From NCBI RefSeq assembly GCF_002277025.1, contig NZ_NIWD01000011.1:116358-180357 (forward strand): a stretch of 64,000 nt of DNA. Reading direction: 5' to 3'. Positions 54,075-64,000 of this stretch are shown piece by piece. Origin of the DNA: Sphingopyxis sp. GW247-27LB. Its GTDB lineage: Bacteria; Pseudomonadota; Alphaproteobacteria; Sphingomonadales; Sphingomonadaceae. The position numbers and the translations under genes were made by a program. The first letter of the stretch is position 1; every line of letters starts with the position of its first letter. The notes beneath the pieces were generated by a model. The model worked only from the letters and a program-made list of their open reading frames with translations, searched no databases and had not been told where the DNA came from.

Positions 54075-54098
54075 CGTCCGCTCTCCACCCCAAAGCGG
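54075..54098. repeat. Short GTCCGCT hairpin element, copy 3 (degenerate)
   Basis: CGTCCGCTCTCCACCCCAAAGCGGCC shares 18 or more positions with copy 1 and with the inverse of copy 2, but the right arm ends GGCC instead of GGAC, so only CCGCT/AGCGG pairs. It lies in the convergent gap before the trmFO stop. Confidence 0.6.
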
Positions 54099-54110
54099 CC
54101 GCAACGGCCC

Positions 54111-55460
54111 CTAGGTGACCACGCCATCGGTCAGCTTTATCCATTCGGCGAGCGCCTCGCCCGCCCGTCTCGTGTAGCCGAGTTTGCGGTCCTTTTTTCG
54201 CACATCCTCCGCGAGCGGCGGGAAAAGGCCGAAGTTGACGTTCATCGGCTGGTAGCTCGCGGCGTCCGCGCCGCCGGTGATATGCCCGAGCAGCGCGCCG
54301 AGTGCGGTTTCGGGCGGCGGCGGGGGCAGGGTGCGGCCGGCGAGTTCGGCGGCCGCGAAGCGCGCGGCGACGAGGCCGATCGCGGCGCTTTCGACATAGC
54401 CTTCGCAGCCGGTGATCTGTCCGGCGAAGCGGATATGCGGCGCCGATTTGAGCCGAAGCTGGCCGTCGAGCAGCTCGGGCGAGCGGATGAAGCTGTTGCG
54501 GTGGAGCCCGCCTAGACGCGCGAACTCGGCCTTTTCGAGACCGGGGATGGTGCGGAACAGCTCGACCTGCGCCGCATGCTTCAGCTTGGTCTGAAAGCCG
54601 ACCATGTTCCACAGCGTGCCGAGCGCATTGTCCTGGCGAAGCTGGACGACGGCATAGGGCCAGCGCCCGGTGCGCGGATTGTCGAGGCCGACGCCTTTCA
54701 TCGGGCCGAAGCGCAGCGTTTCGCGGCCGCGTTCGGCCATCACCTCGATCGGCATGCAGCCTTCGAAATAGGGGGTGTCGGTCTCCCAGTCCTTGAAATC
54801 GGTCTTGTCGCCATCGACGAGTCCCTGGACGAAGGCGTGATATTGATCCTTGTCCATCGGGCAGTTGATATAATCCTTGCCGTCGCCGATCGGCCCGACC
54901 TTGTCCCAGCGGCTCGCCATCCACGCGACGTCCATGTCGATGCTGTCGCGGTAGACGATGGGGGCGATCGCATCGAAGAAGGCGAGGGCATCCTTGCCGG
55001 TCGCCGCGCCGATGCTCTCCGCGAGACCCGCGGCGGTGAGCGGACCGGTCGCGACGATCGTCATGCCTTCGGGCGGCAACGTGTCGATGCGTTCGCGGAC
55101 GACGGTGACGTTCGGATGCTCCGAAAGCAGCTTCGTCACGCCGCCCGAGAAAAGATCGCGGTCGACCGCGAGCGCCGAACCCGCGGGCACCTTGGTCGCG
55201 TCGGCCTCGCGCATGATGATCGAGCCCAGCGCGCGCATCTCGCGGTGGAGCAGGCCGACGGCATTGCTGTCGCCGTCGTCGCTGCGGAAGCTGTTCGAGC
55301 ACACCATCTCGGCGAGCGTGTCGCCTTGGTGCGCCGGAGTCATGTCGCCGCCGCCGCGCATTTCGGACAGGCGGACGCGATAACCCGCCTCGGCAAGCTG
55401 CCACGCCGCCTCGGAGCCCGCGAGACCGCCGCCGATGATCTGAATGTCGTGGTCCGCCAT
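54111..55460 (-). CDS. trmFO: tRNA (uracil-54-C5)-methyltransferase, folate/FAD-dependent
   Basis: TrmFO makes ribothymidine at position 54 in tRNA using methylene-THF and FADH2. The 449-residue sequence starts with the FAD site [21 protein letters not shown], and has [15 protein letters not shown], with the conserved Cys, and [22 protein letters not shown]. It is present instead of TrmA. No upstream partner; divergent from the lysoplasmalogenase-like gene. Confidence 0.96.
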   Translation of the reverse strand: MADHDIQIIGGGLAGSEAAWQLAEAGYRVRLSEMRGGGDMTPAHQGDTLAEMVCSNSFRSDDGDSNAVGLLHREMRALGSIIMREADATKVPAGSALAVDRDLFSGGVTKLLSEHPNVTVVRERIDTLPPEGMTIVATGPLTAAGLAESIGAATGKDALAFFDAIAPIVYRDSIDMDVAWMASRWDKVGPIGDGKDYINCPMDKDQYHAFVQGLVDGDKTDFKDWETDTPYFEGCMPIEVMAERGRETLRFGPMKGVGLDNPRTGRWPYAVVQLRQDNALGTLWNMVGFQTKLKHAAQVELFRTIPGLEKAEFARLGGLHRNSFIRSPELLDGQLRLKSAPHIRFAGQITGCEGYVESAAIGLVAARFAAAELAGRTLPPPPPETALGALLGHITGGADAASYQPMNVNFGLFPPLAEDVRKKDRKLGYTRRAGEALAEWIKLTDGVVT

Positions 55461-55578
55461 ATCCTATCCGTTTGACTTGCGTTCGGTTGCCCGCGCATTG
55501 AATGACTTGAACGGGACGAGAGATCGATAACAGGCACCGCGCACTAGGCGGGTTCGGAACAAGATGCAAAGGGGGCAG

Positions 55579-56247
55579 ATGATGTCGGGCGAACAGGGCT
55601 GGGATCGGGCGCGGTGGTTATGGTGGCTGGCGCTCGCCGGCGGGATCAGTTTCTTCGCGGCGGTGTACCAGCGACTCGACGGGCCGCCGATCTGGGCGTG
55701 GAAGACGAGCGGCGTTGCCCTTCTCGCGCTTTGGGCCGCGGCGAACGCGCGCGAAAGGAATGGCTGGCTGATCGCCGCGGCGCTCGGTTTCGGAGCGCTC
55801 GGCGACTGGCTCCTCGACGCGAAGGGGCTCGAGACCGGGGCGGTGGCTTTCGTGATAGGGCATGTCGTCGCGATCATTCTGTACCTGACCAACCGGCGGC
55901 CCGCGACGACGGTGTCGCAACGTCTGCTGGGCTGGCTGGTGATGCCGGCGACGCTGGTGATCGTGTGGGGCATGCTGAACCCGGCGCCCGGCTGGTGGCA
56001 CGCCGCCGTCTATTCGCTGTTCGTCGCGGCGATGGCTGCCGCGGCGTGGACCAGCCGCTTTCCGCGCTATCGCACCGGCATCGGCGCGATGCTGTTCCTC
56101 GCGAGCGACCTGTTCATCTTCGCGGGCGAGGGTGGCATGCTCTCGAAAGACGTCACGATGTGGCTCGTCTGGCCGCTTTATTTCGGCGGGCAGGCGCTCA
56201 TCGCATGGGGGGTGGTGTCGACGCTGTCGAAAGAGGCGCGCGCCTGA
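55579..56247 (+). CDS. Lysoplasmalogenase-like (YhhN/TMEM86 family) membrane protein
   Basis: The 222-residue protein has seven to eight helices and the YhhN pattern with acidic residues in membrane context: LGFGALGDWLLDAK, and LFLASDLFIFAGEG near the end, which hold the conserved D residues; WPLYFGGQALIAWG closes it. TMEM86 members hydrolyse vinyl-ether lysophospholipids; bacterial activity is not well established. AAAGGGGG precedes an ATGATG pair at 55579 and 55582. The stop abuts the stop of the convergent host-attachment-family gene with no gap. Confidence 0.85.
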   Translation: MMSGEQGWDRARWLWWLALAGGISFFAAVYQRLDGPPIWAWKTSGVALLALWAAANARERNGWLIAAALGFGALGDWLLDAKGLETGAVAFVIGHVVAIILYLTNRRPATTVSQRLLGWLVMPATLVIVWGMLNPAPGWWHAAVYSLFVAAMAAAAWTSRFPRYRTGIGAMLFLASDLFIFAGEGGMLSKDVTMWLVWPLYFGGQALIAWGVVSTLSKEARA

Positions 56248-56709
56248 TCAGGAAGGCGGAGCCGGCTCGCCGACAAGCAACGCCTCGATATCGGGGATCG
56301 GCCGGTCGGTCATTTCCTTGACGTGCTCGCCGACGAGGCGGGCGGTCACTTCCTTGTGCCAGAGCGGACGCAGTTCGCCCATGGTGCGGGCCGGCGCGAT
56401 TACCACCAATGCGTCGAATGCGCCCGCCAGCGCCATCGCATTGACTTTTTCGGCGAGATCGCGCGCGAAGCGGTCCTCTTCCTGCTGATGGAAATCGGGC
56501 TCGGTCATCGTTCCGCCGGCGAGACCGGTTCCCGCGGGCGCGGGCGACTGGCCGGCGGGCGCGGTCTTGATGTCGCTGTCCTTGCGATCCTCGCGCGCCC
56601 GATGCGACTGGGTGCGCAGGTCGATCTGCTGGTCGTCGCCGTGATTGCGCAGGAACAGCGCCTTGCGGCCATCGGCGACGAGGACGAGCGTGTCGTGAGC
56701 TAGGGTCAT
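56248..56709 (-). CDS. Host attachment family protein (AtsE-like)
   Basis: The 153-residue soluble protein has the family pattern: an N-terminal TLVLVADGRKALFLRNHG, a disordered linker, then DRFARDLAEKVNAMALAGAFDALVVIAPARTMGELRPLWHKEVTARLVGEHVKEMTDRPIPDIE. The name comes from a plant-attachment locus in Agrobacterium; fold similarity to eRF1/baeRF domains is known for related families, and the true function is unclear. GGAAGGAG precedes the ATG. It follows the TauD-like gene by 51 bases on the same strand. Confidence 0.85.
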   Translation of the reverse strand: MTLAHDTLVLVADGRKALFLRNHGDDQQIDLRTQSHRAREDRKDSDIKTAPAGQSPAPAGTGLAGGTMTEPDFHQQEEDRFARDLAEKVNAMALAGAFDALVVIAPARTMGELRPLWHKEVTARLVGEHVKEMTDRPIPDIEALLVGEPAPPS

Positions 56710-56760
56710 GGTCGGGCTCCTTCCTGCAGGAGCAACGCATGGCTTATGCGGAGGGTTTCG

Positions 56761-57615
56761 CTATCCGTCCCACGCCGCGATCGTCGTGCGGTGAAGCAGG
56801 CGGTCGTAGCCCTCGTAGCCGCCGGTCGCGCGGTGGAGGACCGAGCGATTGTCCCACATGATCAGCATGTCGGGCTCCCACTGGTGGTTATAGCGGAATG
56901 GCTCGCCGCCCTGCCAATGCAGCAGTTCGTAGAGCAGAGGCAGCGCCTCCGCATCGTCCATGCCCTCGATGCCGATGATATAGCCGGCACAGCCGAACAG
57001 CCCCTCGCGGCCGGTTTCGGGATGCCTGCGGATGAACGGGTGCGCCTGCGTCGCCAGCGCGTCTTCGCTGGAGCGGATATCCATGCTTCGGCCCCCGATG
57101 CCTTTGGGGTCCCTGGCGCCGTACATGCCCGAAGGCGCATAGCCACCGCGCGCGCTGTGGATCGCGTTGCGGCCCTCGATGCGCCGACGCAGTTCGGCGG
57201 GCATCGCGTCGAGCGCCGCATGCTGGTTCGCGAAATCGGTGTTGCCGCCGACGGGCGGAATGGTGATGCCGAACAGACAGGTGCCCGCGGGCGGCCGCGC
57301 CTGGAAACTCCAGTCGCTATGCCAGTTTTCGGCGAACAGCGGCGCGGTCTCGTCGGCCTTGCGCTTCACGGCGATGATATGCTTGCGGCCCGGAATGGGC
57401 TTGATGAAGGGATCATCACCGAAGCCGCCGAAATAGCCGGTGAAGCGTTCGAGATCGTCGTCGTTCATCGCCTGATCCGGGAAGGCGAGGACATGGTGGT
57501 CGAGCCATGCCTTGCGAATGTCGGCGACGGTTTCGGTGGCGAGCGGCTGTGTCAGGTCGACGCCGGTCACGCGCGCACCGCAGGCTTGGCCGCTGGGGGC
57601 GATGGTGATCGTCAT
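56761..57615 (-). CDS. TauD/TfdA-family Fe(II)/2-oxoglutarate dioxygenase
   Basis: The 284-residue enzyme has the facial triad H99-x-D101 in ENWHSDWSF and H261 in NRSVLHRATGGYEG, with a 2-oxoglutarate-binding Arg in LLHRTTIAAW. Relatives hydroxylate taurine, 2,4-D or other acids; the substrate is unknown here because no sulphonate or aryloxyacid transporter is next to it. A DUF952 gene lies 74 bases upstream on the same strand. Confidence 0.9.
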   Translation of the reverse strand: MTITIAPSGQACGARVTGVDLTQPLATETVADIRKAWLDHHVLAFPDQAMNDDDLERFTGYFGGFGDDPFIKPIPGRKHIIAVKRKADETAPLFAENWHSDWSFQARPPAGTCLFGITIPPVGGNTDFANQHAALDAMPAELRRRIEGRNAIHSARGGYAPSGMYGARDPKGIGGRSMDIRSSEDALATQAHPFIRRHPETGREGLFGCAGYIIGIEGMDDAEALPLLYELLHWQGGEPFRYNHQWEPDMLIMWDNRSVLHRATGGYEGYDRLLHRTTIAAWDG

Positions 57616-57689
57616 GGCGCGATGCTGCGCCGTTTGGTGCAGGGGGTCAATCGGAAGCTATCATCACGCCCGTACAGGGGCGCGGCGCA

Positions 57690-57994
57690 TCAATCCCGCC
57701 TGCTGAGCCCCACGACCACGTGCATCGGCAATTCGCCATAGAGATGCGGGAAGAGGGCGCCGCCGCGCGCTTCTTCCCACCGGACCATCTTTTCGAGCTG
57801 CGCGAGGTCGACCTCGACGATCCGCAGGTCGCTTTGTCCGGCGAAATGCTTTTCGAGCGTGCCTTCGAGTTGGTCGGCGGTCGACAGATGGATATAGCCG
57901 TCGGCGACATCGACCGGCGCGCCGCGGAAGACGCGCTCGCGCTCGAAATCGGCCCATTGCTGGGCGGTCAGTATCTTGAAGGCGGTGGCGGCGG

Positions 57995-57998
<4 letters not shown>
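57690..57998 (-). CDS. DUF952 family protein
   Basis: The 102-residue protein matches DUF952: FKILTAQQWADFERERVFRGAPVD, DGYIHLSTADQLEGTLEKHF, LRIVEVDLAQLEKMVRWE and LFPHLYGELPM. Function unknown; the fold is a small alpha/beta protein. Its ATG overlaps the gyrA TGA (ATGA), so it is translationally coupled to gyrA, an arrangement I have not seen discussed. Confidence 0.9.
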
Positions 57999-60742
<2,744 letters not shown>

Positions 60743-60932
60743 GACCCGGCCTTTTTGGTTCTTTCGGGAGGTGGCACCGGACTAGCCGATGGCGGGGGAA
60801 AAGGCCAGCGATTCGGCCTGATTCGGGCAGATTTTTTCGCGGGTGCGGGTGCGGTAGAATCGCGGCTTCTTCGTCGCGTTTCATGGCGTCATGACGGCTG
60901 ACAAGCGGCTTGCCAATCGCGGATGCCGCCGT

Positions 60933-60957
60933 AAAGCTCTCGCGCGATGAGAGCTTT
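60933..60957 (+). promoter_or_regulatory. Hairpin upstream of the nucleotidyltransferase-like gene
   Basis: AAAGCTCTC (60933-60941) pairs perfectly with GAGAGCTTT (60949-60957) around GCGCGAT, followed by one more T. It ends 18 bases before the chosen ATG at 60976. It could be a leader hairpin or a weak terminator for transcripts entering from the gyrA side. No function is proven. Confidence 0.4.
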
Positions 60958-60975
60958 TCCGCCCGGTGCCGCCCC

Positions 60976-62190
60976 ATGGCCCTGATCGCGCTGGTCGGCG
61001 CCAGCGAAACCTTGCCCGACGGAGGGCTGCGCGCGCTCGTTTCGATCGCGGGCGAGACGCTGATCGAGCGGCAGGCGGTGCGGCTCGCCGACGTCGGCGT
61101 CACCCATATCGCGGTCGCGGTGGGCGCGGTGCCCGCCGAACTGCTCGCGACCTGCGACCGCATCCGCCGCCGGGGGATGCGGGTGACCTCGGTACGCACG
61201 GCGTCCGACCTGATGGCGCTCGTCGAGGAGGACGACCGGATCATCCTAGTCGCCGACGGGCTGCGCGCGGGCGGAACGCACTATGCGGCGATCGCGAAAC
61301 CCGGGACGCCGGCGATCCTCGTTACCGGCGACACCGTGTTGACGCAGGGGTTCGAGCGGATCGACGCGACGCGACGCTGGGGCGGGCTCGCCTGTATTTC
61401 TCCGCCGATGGTCGCCGAGCTCGCGGCGATGCCGGGCGAGTGGGACATGATGCTGACCTTGCTCCGCCTCGCGGTGCAGGCGGGTGCGCGGCGGCTCTAT
61501 TGCGAACCCGCCCTGTTCGAACAGGGCGAGATCGCGATCGTCGCCGACCGTCCGACCGCGGCGCTGATCGAGCAATCGAGCCTGCAGCGGGTCGAATATG
61601 GCGGGATGGGCCTGGGGCGGTCGGCGATCATGATGCCGCTGGTGCGGCTCGCCGGGCCGCTGCTGGTCAAATCGCCCGCGACCGCGCGCTATCTGCCCTA
61701 TGTCACCGGCCTTCTGTGGGTCATCGTCGCGTTGCTCGCTGCGAGCGGGCTCGCCGCCGCGGGCGCGCTCGCCGCGGTGTTCGGCGGTCTCGGCCTCGCC
61801 GCGATGCGTTTCCTGTCGGCCTTTCGCGCCGAAAGCGCGGGCCAGGACCGTTGGCGCGAGATCATCCGCACCTTCGCCTGGGTGCTGCTCGCCATCTTTC
61901 CCTGGCTGCTGTCCCTGGCCGGGGCCGAGCACAAGGCGCCGCCGTTCGCCGAGGCGGCGCTCGCCCCATGCCTCGCCGCCGCGATCCTGCTGGCGCGCTG
62001 GCTCTATGAGGATTCGGGAGAGAAGCGTCGCTTTCACTGGCTGCTGCCCGATGCCGACCAGGCATGGATCATGCTCGCGCCATCGCTGCTCTTCGGCTTC
62101 GCGGCGCCGATGTTCGCGATCCTGCCGCTGCTCGCGCTGCTTCAGATCCTGCTGTGGATCCGCCTCGCGCGGCGGCCCGAAGCGCGTTAA
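60976..62190 (+). CDS. Nucleotidyltransferase-like domain fused to a polytopic membrane domain
   Basis: The 404-residue protein has two parts. Residues about 1-215 look like a Rossmann-type nucleotidyltransferase (MobA/IPCT-like): LIALVGASETLPDGGLRALVSIAGETLIERQAVRLADVGVTHIAVAVG, in which the usual GxGTRL is replaced by GASETLPDG. The rest has about six membrane helices (LPYVTGLLWVIVALLAA, FAWVLLAIFPWLLSLAG, LAPCLAAAILLARWLY, LAPSLLFGFAAPMFAILPLLALLQILLW). The order recalls the bifunctional IPCT-DIPPS enzymes (nucleotidyltransferase plus CDP-alcohol phosphotransferase), but the DG-x2-AR...D motif is missing. Either the catalytic part is degenerate or the membrane part is unrelated. Two more genes follow in one run. 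The ATG at 60976 begins the conserved fold. Confidence 0.75.
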   Translation: MALIALVGASETLPDGGLRALVSIAGETLIERQAVRLADVGVTHIAVAVGAVPAELLATCDRIRRRGMRVTSVRTASDLMALVEEDDRIILVADGLRAGGTHYAAIAKPGTPAILVTGDTVLTQGFERIDATRRWGGLACISPPMVAELAAMPGEWDMMLTLLRLAVQAGARRLYCEPALFEQGEIAIVADRPTAALIEQSSLQRVEYGGMGLGRSAIMMPLVRLAGPLLVKSPATARYLPYVTGLLWVIVALLAASGLAAAGALAAVFGGLGLAAMRFLSAFRAESAGQDRWREIIRTFAWVLLAIFPWLLSLAGAEHKAPPFAEAALAPCLAAAILLARWLYEDSGEKRRFHWLLPDADQAWIMLAPSLLFGFAAPMFAILPLLALLQILLWIRLARRPEAR

Positions 62191-62248
62191 AACAACGTCC
62201 TTGAAGGTTTAGAGCGCGTTAACGCCATGCTGCTATTGGCGATCGTGC

Positions 62249-63232
62249 ATGCGTGATCTCCTCGCCTCGCCCGGCACCGGACTGCCGTCGCTGCCTCTGT
62301 CGGCGCGCCTCAAGGAAATGGCGGATTATCTCGCCGCTCCGGGCGCGGCGCGATTGACCGAGGAACAGCGCGCGCTGGCGCTCGGCATCGCGCGGCGGCT
62401 GGTTGCCGACGTCGCGGCGCGGCTCGATGCGGCGATCGATCCGGCAACGCTCTGGCTCGATTGGATCGAGGGCGGGCTACCGGGCGCCGAGCGGCTTGCC
62501 GCCCCCTGTTTCGCTCGCGCCGAGGAGCATCGCTGGCGCGAGCAATCGGCGCTGCGCGCCGCGCCGCCGCGGATTCCTTCGCCCGAAGAAACGGCCGGCG
62601 CGGACGAAGCGGACGGCATGCCGGCCGTGGACGCGCCGATGACCGATATCGATCGCGGCTATCTGGCCTTGCAGATCGCCGACCGGCGCCGCACCGACGC
62701 GCTGGGCAATCCCTGCATCGCGGTCGCGGATCTCGATGCCGACCTGTTTCGCGCGTTGCTGCTCGATATCGCGGCCTGGCGGCTGGTCGAGCTGGGAAAA
62801 GCCGGGGCGGAAGCGGCGCGGCTCGGCGATGCGGTGCGTGCCGCGCTGGCCGCGCAAGCGGGCGAGGCCGGGATCGACGCGGCGGCCGCGCGCTGGCATC
62901 GCGCGCTTGAAGCCGAGGGCGCGCTCGCCGAGGCTGCTGCGGCGACGATCGCGCGGCACGACTGGCCCGCGCTGATCGCGCTCGCCGCGGCCGCGCATCG
63001 CCGCCGCTATGGCGAGATGGCGCTGACGCTGCTGACCGCGGAAACCGCGGCGTTGCCGTCGCTGCTCGCACCGCTGCGCGTCGACCGGATGGCGCTCGCG
63101 CCGCTCGAGGCGTCGCTGACGCTGCTGCCCGGCCGCACGATTTCGGGCGGCGGGGCGGCGGATGAGGATTATGCGGCGCTGCTCGCAGCCCGCGCCGAGC
63201 GCGTGGCGCCTCCACCGGATGGCGAAGCATGA
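62249..63232 (+). CDS. Ala-rich helical protein, function unknown
   Basis: The 327-residue cytoplasmic protein has no signal or membrane helix and is almost all helix: LSARLKEMADYLAAPGAARLTEEQRALALGIARRLVADVAARLD at the start, an acidic low-complexity middle (EETAGADEADG) and AAWRLVELGKAGAEAARLGDAVRAALAAQ later. It reminds me of the helical DUF2336-type proteins of alphaproteobacteria, but I cannot confirm the family. It starts 58 bases after the membrane fusion gene and overlaps the following kinase-like gene by ATGA, so it is probably its partner. A preceding TTTAGAGCGCGTTAACG region is A/T-richer and may hold a promoter. Confidence 0.68.
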   Translation: MRDLLASPGTGLPSLPLSARLKEMADYLAAPGAARLTEEQRALALGIARRLVADVAARLDAAIDPATLWLDWIEGGLPGAERLAAPCFARAEEHRWREQSALRAAPPRIPSPEETAGADEADGMPAVDAPMTDIDRGYLALQIADRRRTDALGNPCIAVADLDADLFRALLLDIAAWRLVELGKAGAEAARLGDAVRAALAAQAGEAGIDAAAARWHRALEAEGALAEAAAATIARHDWPALIALAAAAHRRRYGEMALTLLTAETAALPSLLAPLRVDRMALAPLEASLTLLPGRTISGGGAADEDYAALLAARAERVAPPPDGEA

Positions 63233-64000
63233 GCGCGCGCATCGTTCGTGGCCGGATCGACCGAGCGGGCACGCTGGTCAGCGCCGATGCGCCGCTGCTG
63301 CGCCTCCAGCAGCGCGCGGGTGCGGGACTCGAAAAGCCGCTGGCGCTGCCGCATCTTGCGCGGCTCGTCGCGCTCGCGCAGCGGCTCCAGCGCGACATCA
63401 GCCGGCCACTCCACGCCGCCGACGATCACAGCGACGTCCACGCGCTCGTCCGCATCATTCCCGACGCCGACGGAGCCAGCCTCGAAATCAGCGATTGGCG
63501 AACGCGTCCGGTAGCGCAGCCGCAGGCCCCGCCCCATGGCACGCCGCCGGCCGCAGCCGGCGGCTGGAGCTGGGAGTGCGACGCCCGCCTGCGCCTGATC
63601 GCGCTGCGCGCCGGCGTCGAGGCGCCGCCACCCCCGGCGGGCTGGGAAGGACGGTCGCTGTCCGAGCTGTTCGAGCTTCAGCCCGATGGCGACGGCCATT
63701 TCGCCGTGCTGCGCGCGCTGGCGCGCCAGGCGCCTTTCGAAGCGCAGTCCGCGCGTATCGACGCCGCTGGCGGCCGCGCCGCGACGACGCTCTCCGGCGA
63801 TCCGTTGTTCGATGCGGCGGGGGGCTTTACCGGGTTTCGCGGCGTGGCCATGCCCGCCGATTCGCGGCGAGAAGATGCCTCGGGGCGGTCGCTGGCCGAC
63901 CCCGCCTTCGGGTCGCTGCCGCTGTCCGATCCGCAGTTCGGCCGCCGGATCGACGGCGCGCTGCGCGGACCGCTGAGCCGGATCATCGCGACCGCGGAGA
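63229..64000 (+). CDS. PAS-containing kinase-like protein with an H-box lacking histidine (cut by the right edge)
   Basis: The open frame starts with ATG overlapping the previous TGA and runs for 257 codons to the edge. There is an N-terminal helical section, then a PAS-like domain at about 105-205 (WSWECDARLRLIALRAG, APPPPAGWEGRSLSELF, LFDAAGGFTGFRGVA). The last visible part, FGRRIDGALRGPLSRIIATAE, aligns with HisKA boxes such as SHELRTPLNAIIGFAE. The His position is Gly (DGALRGPL for SHELRTPL). So it is either a pseudokinase scaffold comparable in idea to DivL (which has Tyr), or phosphorylated elsewhere. The ATPase domain would lie beyond the window. Confidence 0.7.
   Translation, partial: MSARIVRGRIDRAGTLVSADAPLLRLQQRAGAGLEKPLALPHLARLVALAQRLQRDISRPLHAADDHSDVHALVRIIPDADGASLEISDWRTRPVAQPQAPPHGTPPAAAGGWSWECDARLRLIALRAGVEAPPPPAGWEGRSLSELFELQPDGDGHFAVLRALARQAPFEAQSARIDAAGGRAATTLSGDPLFDAAGGFTGFRGVAMPADSRREDASGRSLADPAFGSLPLSDPQFGRRIDGALRGPLSRIIATAE

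Noticed and set aside
56248..56709. Adhesin role for the host-attachment-family protein
   Set aside because: The family name is historical; there is no signal peptide, so a surface adhesin is unlikely.

Overview
The window is a high-GC, densely coded chromosomal segment from an alphaproteobacterium, most likely a sphingomonad (Sphingomonadales, perhaps near Sphingopyxis). The support is the gene content and order: ispH-thrB-rnhA, argS-SPOR-nagZ-scpAB-tatABC, mreBCD-mrdA-rodA, pgsA-moaD-moaE, trmFO and a Tad/Cpa locus, together with codon use strongly biased to G/C and several families of sphingomonad-type palindromic repeats. The genus is an inference. I see no rRNA operon, CRISPR array, integrase, transposase or prophage; this is mainly core chromosome with a few accessory patches.

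Layout. 1-2.4 kb: a secreted protein cut by the left edge, a thiolase and a 1-Cys peroxiredoxin. 2.8-4.4 kb: a coniferyl-type aldehyde dehydrogenase and tRNA-Leu(CAA). 4.4-9.4 kb, minus strand: a cluster for agmatine to putrescine conversion (aguA, a small membrane protein, aguB, a nitrobindin-like protein) and a lipoprotein M28 peptidase. 9.6-13 kb: an S9 peptidase, rpsD with a structured leader, a chorismate mutase and tRNA-Lys(CTT). 13-18.5 kb: the rod-shape operon mreB-mreC-mreD-mrdA-rodA. 18.7-23.6 kb: mutL, an orphan PhoR-type kinase, a Tat-type secreted protein and a FAH-family hydrolase. 23.7-30.8 kb: a Tad/Flp pilus operon, cpaA-B-C-D-E-tadB-tadC, that lacks the cpaF/tadA motor ATPase at its usual place. 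30.9-35.5 kb: a FAD oxidoreductase, a DUF1508 protein, ispH-thrB-rnhA and a lipoprotein. 35.6-42.2 kb: a long co-directional run covering translation, envelope, chromosome condensation and Tat export.

42.2-50 kb: an entericidin-like lipoprotein behind a textbook EcfG general-stress promoter, mgtE, a cyclophilin, a nitronate monooxygenase-like enzyme, nadC, a periplasmic RNase T2, a lower-GC lipoprotein and an LplT-like transporter. 50-57.7 kb: pgsA-moaD-moaE, oxyR, an EF-hand protein, a lower-GC membrane protein, trmFO, a lysoplasmalogenase-like protein, a host-attachment family protein and a TauD-like dioxygenase. 57.7-64 kb: a DUF952 protein, gyrA, then a plus-strand run of three genes: a nucleotidyltransferase-like domain joined to a polytopic membrane domain, an unassigned Ala-rich helical protein, and a PAS/kinase-like protein whose H-box has Gly where the phospho-accepting His should be. 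The last is cut by the right edge.

The most rewarding places for follow-up are the motor-less Tad locus, the EcfG-entericidin unit with its double-hairpin leader, the three-gene run at the right edge, and the fact that palindromic elements sit in most convergent gene junctions, including three copies of one short GTCCGCT hairpin.
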